This document shows positions 60,627 to 64,000 of a DNA stretch of 64,000 nucleotides, in pieces. This DNA comes from Spirochaetota bacterium (lineage in GTDB: Bacteria; Spirochaetota; UBA4802; JAGODF01), in assembly GCA_029974015.1 (NCBI GenBank), contig JARKUF010000014.1, positions 64,217-128,216 of the forward strand, in the 5' to 3' direction. Position numbers and translations under genes: made by a program. The notes beneath the pieces were generated by a model. It was given only the letters and a program-made list of their open reading frames with translations. It did no database searches and was not told the origin of the DNA. Position 1 is the first letter of the stretch. Each line of letters opens with the position of its first letter.

Positions 60627-61399
60627 AAAAAATCCTCATTCTGAGCATAATCCTCGCCGGAAGCGCCCTCTACGGGTATGACTGGTCACAGGATGGCATC
60701 TTCGTGGTAGAAAAGGCGGAAGCCGACGGAAAGACGGAGCTCACGCTGAAGGACGACAGGGAAAATATTTTTTCACTGTCGTATATGACAGAACCCGGGG
60801 ATGAAATTCTAAAGAGCGTGGTAAAGCTCAAAGGGGATTTTTACGGCTGGAAAACCATGAAGGTAGATTCCCTGAAATTCATGTACGAACAGGGAGGACT
60901 TGAAGTTTCCCTCATTCCTAAATCCTTCGAATGTGACGGCAAAGACCTGAACAAGTATCTCCCCTCGGGAATGCAGTTCACTTTCTCATACCTGCTCCAG
61001 TACAACTTTCGAATCACAGTAAACAGGCTTTTCATACGCATTGCAGGCGATTTTGAAACCGAAGAGCGGGTCTGCAAAAAAATCATGGATGCTGTAGAAA
61101 ACCCCGGAGAATATGTTAAAAAGCGCGATCCTGAATACCTCTTGACCAGGATAGAACAGCTTGAGGAAAGGACCGAGAAGCTCCGCACGGCCATGCTGAT
61201 GCTCCACAACGCGGGGTTCTTTTCAAGCCCCAGGCCAATTGGTAAAAACCTCATTGAGCGGGTGGTTAATTTACGTATCGAAGATCCCGCCATATCAAGG
61301 GAGAAGATCGCCGAGACCCTGGAGAAGGAGAATGTGAAGGCATCTAGCCGGGAAATTAACCTGATCCTGAACGTCTTCTTCAACGATTTTAAAGACTGA
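60623..61399 (+). CDS. Exported hypothetical protein, third gene of the cyclase operon
   Basis: The 258-aa protein begins MKKILILSIILAGSALYG, a clear signal peptide. A beta-rich region (IFVVEKAEADGKTELTLKDDRENIFSLSY) and a helical C-terminal third with a coiled-coil stretch (LTRIEQLEERTEKLRTAMLMLHN) follow. The last 50 residues resemble a winged-helix-like fold by pattern (IEDPAISREKIAETLEKENVKASSREINLILNVFF), but no family is recognised. Its start overlaps the previous stop (ATGA), so it is coupled. The opposite-strand gene ends three bases after it. Confidence 0.75.
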   Translation: MKKILILSIILAGSALYGYDWSQDGIFVVEKAEADGKTELTLKDDRENIFSLSYMTEPGDEILKSVVKLKGDFYGWKTMKVDSLKFMYEQGGLEVSLIPKSFECDGKDLNKYLPSGMQFTFSYLLQYNFRITVNRLFIRIAGDFETEERVCKKIMDAVENPGEYVKKRDPEYLLTRIEQLEERTEKLRTAMLMLHNAGFFSSPRPIGKNLIERVVNLRIEDPAISREKIAETLEKENVKASSREINLILNVFFNDFKD

Positions 61400-61401
61400 A
61401 A

Positions 61402-61746
61402 TTACGGCCTCTCTCCTTCGTTTTCTTCATCCGGCTCATCCATGAACTCGGAATGGATCCTCACGAAGAGGTCGTACATGTTGTCGGTTTCGAAGCTGTA
61501 CAGGGGAAGCACCCTGCCGTCACGGAAGGTAATTATCACCCCCTTCTCGTTGTCGATGCTCGCTGTGAACCCTTCCAGGATTGAACCGTTCCCCTCGGTG
61601 ATGTCTTGTATTTCAACTTTGTTTTTACCAACTTCCCCGTAGTCTGTCAGGCTATCGTATGTGGCCCTGTCAATCTCGGACCTCACGAGTTCCATGAGGT
61701 AGGTTATGTTCTCAAGCTTTTTAATGATGGAATCGTTCCGGTCCAC
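61402..61746 (-). CDS. Hypothetical small protein (114 aa)
   Basis: The start is GTG 61746 with AGGAG seven bases upstream. The protein is soluble and acidic with a helical first half (SIIKKLENITYLMELVRSEIDRATYDSLTDYGEVGKNKV). The second half is beta-rich (GSILEGFTASIDNEKGVIITFRDGRVLPLYSFETDNMYDLFVRIHSEF). It ends in a very acidic tail. I do not recognise it. It stands alone between convergent genes and a repeat element. Confidence 0.65.
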   Translation of the reverse strand: MDRNDSIIKKLENITYLMELVRSEIDRATYDSLTDYGEVGKNKVEIQDITEGNGSILEGFTASIDNEKGVIITFRDGRVLPLYSFETDNMYDLFVRIHSEFMDEPDEENEGERP

Positions 61747-61769
61747 GGGAGGTTCTCCTGTTTATTTAC

Positions 61770-61892
61770 TGGGTACTTCAAAAAAACACGTTTAATAGTT
61801 CTCATTAACTTATAAGTGATAATGAACTTGGGACTTAGGTTTTTTCGCCCGCTTTCGACAGGCGGAAAATATCAATCATTAACCAATTATAG
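61770..61892. repeat. Degenerate intergenic repeat copy
   Basis: The AT part (CTTATAAGTGATAATGAACTTGGGACTTAGG) and the GC hairpin TTTTTTCGCCCGCTTTCGACAGGCGGAAAATA match the linker and hairpin of the family with several changes. It separates the hypothetical gene at 61402 from the lipoprotein at 61901. Confidence 0.65.
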
Positions 61893-61900
61893 AAAAATGC

Positions 61901-62440
61901 CTATTTATATACATATGCTTTAATCGTATTTATAGCTAAAGTTTGACCTCCCAAGGCCAAAGTGTTAGTTGGACTAGATGCTGTTATCGTTACAATGTTA
62001 TTGGCATCTATTTCACTAAAATTCAGAGTTATACTATTATCACTATCATCTATTTCATTATAGCTTGTAGCACCGCTTTTTGCTTTAACAATGAATCCAT
62101 TAATTCCCTTTGTTAATGTGATTGTCGTTTCAGTTGGGATAGTTGATGATTCGTAATATAATTTGAGATTAAACCCAGAGGAATCTCCCGGTTTACCATC
62201 AGTATCCAAAGATAATCCAATGTAATTAACCGTTCCAGCTTTTCCTTTAAATAATACGGCATAGAAATTAGCGCCAGTGTAATTGGAACCGGCAAAGTCG
62301 ACATCGAACTCCTGGTTAAATGTCGTTGGTGTTAAACTCCCGGGCTTGAGTTTGTAATCGGCGTCTCTGCTGGTGCTCTCTCCCCCACCACAGGAGAGCG
62401 ATACTATTAAGAATCCCGCCACGGTAAGAATTTTTTTCAT
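61901..62440 (-). CDS. Small lipoprotein with beta-rich extracytoplasmic domain
   Basis: The start ATG 62440 follows GGGGAAATCGG; the track ORF's 45 extra residues are unlikely. The protein of 179 aa has a lipoprotein signal (GFLIVSLSCGGGE) and a Ser/Thr/Asn/Asp-rich beta-sandwich-like body with repeating TITL/NIVTITA patterns. Codon use is A/T-richer than neighbouring genes. No family is recognised. A perfect palindrome lies 14 bases before the start, possibly an operator. Confidence 0.68.
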   Translation of the reverse strand: MKKILTVAGFLIVSLSCGGGESTSRDADYKLKPGSLTPTTFNQEFDVDFAGSNYTGANFYAVLFKGKAGTVNYIGLSLDTDGKPGDSSGFNLKLYYESSTIPTETTITLTKGINGFIVKAKSGATSYNEIDDSDNSITLNFSEIDANNIVTITASSPTNTLALGGQTLAINTIKAYVYK

Positions 62441-62453
62441 CCGATTTCCCCGT

Positions 62454-62467
62454 ATACTACGTAGTAT
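62454..62467. promoter_or_regulatory. Perfect palindrome ATACTACGTAGTAT upstream of lipoprotein gene
   Basis: A 14-base perfect dyad lies 14 bases 5' to the lipoprotein ATG. Half of it (AATACTAC) is repeated at about 62479-62486. This arrangement suits a dimeric repressor or a structured leader; the binding protein is unknown. Confidence 0.45.
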
Positions 62468-62534
62468 TGCAACAATTCCAATACTACTTTCAATCCTAAA
62501 CGAGATTATTGTCAATTGATTTATGGCAAGTATA

Positions 62535-62590
62535 ATAATCATGTTCCCCGCCCGCCGAAGGCGGGCGGGGAACATGATTATTGGCGGGGT
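62535..62590. repeat. GC hairpin repeat copy at the end of the selenoprotein operon
   Basis: CATGTTCCCCGCCCGCCGAAGGCGGGCGGGGAACATG is a perfect hairpin of the family, here without the AT arm. It sits about 30-60 bases downstream of the small selenoprotein ORF (minus strand) and could terminate it. Confidence 0.8.
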
Positions 62591-62615
62591 AACTGTTTAT
62601 GTGACTAAGCTTGTG

Positions 62616-62768
62616 TTATTCCGCCCCTTCCCTGTTTTCTTCTTCGCGTTCACGGTCCAGTGAACAGGAATCCGACATTCAGGTAGGTATTCCCATTTTT
62701 GGGAGAATCCATCTGTTCAAGATAAACCAGAAGGAAAAAACCAGCAGTAGAAGTAGAAAGGAGTCCAT
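62616..62768 (-). CDS. Putative small membrane selenoprotein (50 aa, Sec at residue 30)
   Basis: This gene is absent from the ORF track because the frame has a TGA at codon 30 (62679-62681). The start ATG 62768 has GGGAGG four bases upstream and lies 10 bases after the HesB-like stop. Translated with Sec it reads: membrane helix MDSFLLLLLVFSFWFILN, WILPKMGIPT-U-MSDSC, then a charged tail ending at TAA. The U and the Cys five residues later suggest a redox or metal site just outside the membrane. I do not recognise the family. A SECIS-like hairpin follows the TGA. The alternative is a short pseudogene, but two adjacent genes with the same property argue for Sec. Confidence 0.62.
62645..62668 (-). 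promoter_or_regulatory. Putative bacterial SECIS of the small selenoprotein
   Basis: After the TGA (minus strand), TGTTCAC-TGGACC-GTGAACG folds into a stem of six Watson-Crick pairs plus a wobble. The six-base loop UGGACC lies 20-25 bases after the TGA. A G in the first two loop positions and a loop 16-37 bases from UGA are the usual bacterial SECIS criteria. Confidence 0.55.
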
Positions 62769-62778
62769 AGCGCCTCCC

Positions 62779-63081
62779 TCAGCACGAAAAGCCGGTATCG
62801 ATGAAAAAACCCGAACCGTATTTTCCTGTCTGATAATCTATCGTAATGGGCCTTCCCCGCTTTAGATACTGCGTGATTTCTCCGTCGAGAAGTACGTCAA
62901 TTTCGTTTTCCCTCACCAGCGTGTCTTTCGTGTTTTCCGACTCATCCAGAGCCAGCCCCAGACGGGGGCCTCCTCATCCAACACCGTGAAATACGAGCCT
63001 GAGGGCCGGTTTTGTAAATTCGCTCTCTTTCATTATCACGTCAAGCTGTTCTTTCGCCGCGTCCGAGATGTTGATCTGCAT
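62779..63081 (-). CDS. HesB/IscA-like selenoprotein (100 aa, Sec at residue 36)
   Basis: The track misses this gene because of an in-frame TGA at 62974-62976. The start ATG 63081 follows GGGAGG by seven bases. Read through, the 100-aa protein is a HesB/IscA-fold member: ISDAAKEQLDVIMKE, LVFHGVG-U-GGPRLGLALDES, ENEIDVLLDG and a C-terminal GFFIDTGFSC. The TGA falls at the Sec/Cys position of the known HesB-like selenoprotein family (GxG-U/C-GGP). Such proteins are thought to act in Fe-S cluster handling or redox. A SECIS-like hairpin follows. It forms an operon with the small membrane selenoprotein. Confidence 0.82.
62937..62955 (-). promoter_or_regulatory. Putative bacterial SECIS of the HesB-like gene
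   Basis: Downstream of the TGA (minus strand) CTGGCTC-TGGAT-GAGTCGG makes a seven-pair stem with two wobbles and loop UGGAU, 26-30 bases after the TGA. An alternative GC stem GGCCCC/GGGGCT lies closer to the TGA and could compete. The UGGA loop matches that of the neighbouring gene's hairpin. Confidence 0.55.
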
Positions 63082-63116
63082 TAAAATACCTCCCTGTTGA
63101 TATTGTAGACATTATT

Positions 63117-63145
63117 AAAATACTAAAATACTTTATATTTGTCAA
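63117..63145 (-). promoter_or_regulatory. Sigma-70-type promoter of the selenoprotein operon
   Basis: On the minus strand a perfect TTGACA (63140-63145) and TATTTT (63117-63122) are separated by 17 bases, about 35 bases upstream of the HesB-like ATG. The region is strongly A/T-rich and lies between lon and this operon, so the operon has its own start. Confidence 0.6.
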
Positions 63146-63189
63146 CTTATTTTTTAAAAATGCTGGTATTTGCACGGCCCCCGGGAATA

Positions 63190-64000
63190 TTACCTGTAGA
63201 CCGCTTCCAGAACGTCCTCGAAGTAATTGACGAACCTCGCGTCAAGGCCCTTTCGGATGTGGGCCGGAAGCTCATCATAATCTTTCTTGTTTTCCAGAGG
63301 AAAGATGATGGTCTTCACCTTCGCACGCTTCGCCGCCAGGGTCTTTTCCTTCACTCCGCCGATGGGGAGCACTTTTCCGGTGATGGTGAGCTCCCCGGTC
63401 ATGGCGACGTTCTTCTTCACTGCCTTCCCAGTTGCCAGGGAATAGAGCGACAGGGCCATGGTGATTCCCGCCGAGGGGCCGTCCTTGGGGGTGGCGCCGG
63501 CAGGGACATGGAGATGCACGTAATGCGTCTCGAAGAGGTCTTCCGGAAAACCGAATTCCCGGGACCGGGAGCTCACATAGGTGTAGGCGATTTCCGACGA
63601 TTCCTTCATGACGTCTCCTAACTGCCCCGTCTGTTTGAAGCCCCTGACCTTGGCGGGCTTCATGGTGGATTCTATGTAGAGGGTCACCCCGCCCATACTG
63701 GTCCATGCGAGGCCCAGGACCACGCCGGGGATTTTCTTCAAATATTGAGATTCGTCCTGGAAGCGGGGTTTCCCCAAGAATTCCTCCAGGTTCGCCGGAG
63801 TCACGGATACTGCTTTCGTGTCGCCCTCGGCATGGCGTCTCGTCGCCTTGCGCATGATCTTCCTGATGCTGTTTTCAAGGCTCCGTACACCCGCTTCCCT
63901 GGCATAGCCGTCTACGATTTTTTTAAGCGCCGGAGCAGTGACATTCAACATGCCCCTTTTAAATCCGTGCTCTTTTAGTTGTTTCGGGATTAGGTATTTC
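63190..64000 (-). CDS. lon: ATP-dependent protease Lon, C-terminal part (cut by window end)
   Basis: The open frame continues beyond the track ORF to base 64000 (KYLIPKQLKEHGFKRGM...). It therefore holds only the end of the AAA+ lid (AREAGVRSLENSIRKIMRKATRRH) and the serine-lysine protease domain. The nucleophile Ser is in KDGPSAGITMA and the catalytic Lys in GGVKEKTLAAKRAKV. Lon degrades misfolded and regulatory proteins. The ATPase and N-terminal domains lie outside the window. The C terminus is complete (EDVLEAVYR). Confidence 0.95.
   Translation of the reverse strand, partial: KYLIPKQLKEHGFKRGMLNVTAPALKKIVDGYAREAGVRSLENSIRKIMRKATRRHAEGDTKAVSVTPANLEEFLGKPRFQDESQYLKKIPGVVLGLAWTSMGGVTLYIESTMKPAKVRGFKQTGQLGDVMKESSEIAYTYVSSRSREFGFPEDLFETHYVHLHVPAGATPKDGPSAGITMALSLYSLATGKAVKKNVAMTGELTITGKVLPIGGVKEKTLAAKRAKVKTIIFPLENKKDYDELPAHIRKGLDARFVNYFEDVLEAVYR

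Noticed and set aside
62611-62865. 84-aa plus-strand ORF over the selenoprotein region
   Set aside because: It is the antisense shadow of two minus-strand genes that carry ribosome sites and family motifs; its sequence is low-complexity (Ser/Arg) and unlike any protein.
62974-62976. Interpretation of the TGA in the HesB-like gene as a nonsense mutation
   Set aside because: The reading frame, ribosome site, promoter and C terminus are all intact. The TGA is at the known Sec position, and the next gene shows the same pattern. A pseudogene remains possible but less likely.

Overview
The window is about 55% GC, densely coded, and has no ribosomal operon, phage or plasmid module. It looks like a chromosomal segment of a free-living or anaerobic spirochaete, probably on the Leptospirales/Turneriella side of Spirochaetota. 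The evidence is indirect: a flgG-flgA-flgH-flgI-flgJ rod/ring operon with a FlgH that lacks a lipobox, many small lipoproteins with short spirochaete-like lipoboxes, a class III nucleotidyl cyclase plus cyclic-nucleotide-binding proteins, an MCP, a CheY-like receiver and a STAS protein. No rRNA or marker gene is present, so the phylum call is an inference.

Layout. 1-11.3 kb: truncated serA, a Nif3-family gene, a ZIP metal transporter, a ParA/small-protein/panE operon, a penicillin-acylase-family hydrolase, an acetyl-CoA hydrolase/transferase fused to a GNAT domain, metE and a response regulator. 11.5-20 kb: an unannotated 50-aa Cys-rich ORF, an M23 peptidase, two metallo-beta-lactamase-fold proteins (one carrying two cNMP-binding domains), a DUF350 protein, a transglutaminase-like lipoprotein and an MCP. 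20.3-31.7 kb: a 3-ketodihydrosphingosine-reductase-like SDR, hrpB, queF, a Tim44/zinc-ribbon/TerB protein, an NDP-forming acyl-CoA synthetase, an M14/DUF2817 peptidase, STAS, ssb and a WYL regulator. 31.8-32.9 kb: a gene-poor island with a truncated group IIC intron lodged exactly behind the tRNA-His terminator. 32.9-41.6 kb: a complete Mbh-type (group 4) membrane-bound NiFe hydrogenase operon in the order A-N with an MbhE-MbhF fusion, plus a convergent maturation protease. 42.1-48.8 kb: a zinc-ribbon protein, a DUF819 transporter and a sphingosine-phosphate-lyase-like PLP enzyme, then a FecR/outer-membrane/Asp-box envelope gene set. 48.8-52.7 kb: tRNA-Arg, tRNA-Pro and the flagellar operon. 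53.2-61.7 kb: a MORN-repeat lipoprotein, adk, nfeD-slipin, and an adenylate-cyclase-led operon of envelope proteins. 61.9-64 kb: a lipoprotein, a two-gene selenoprotein operon and the C-terminal part of lon.

The most striking observation is that selenoprotein operon (62616-63081, minus strand). The ORF track misses it because both genes contain one in-frame TGA. The first is a HesB/IscA-like protein with TGA at the known Sec position (GVG-U-GGPRLGLALDE). The second is a 50-aa single-pass membrane protein with PT-U-MSDSC. Each TGA is followed at bacterial-SECIS distance by a hairpin with a UGGA-type loop.

Other notable items are the group IIC intron fragment and a family of two-hairpin intergenic repeats (roughly ten or more copies, all between genes). 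Two sphingolipid-type enzymes and the archaeal-type Mbh hydrogenase in a bacterial setting also stand out. Together the genes suggest an anaerobe that ferments via acyl-CoA intermediates and disposes of electrons as H2 while conserving energy through ion pumping. It probably also uses selenocysteine.
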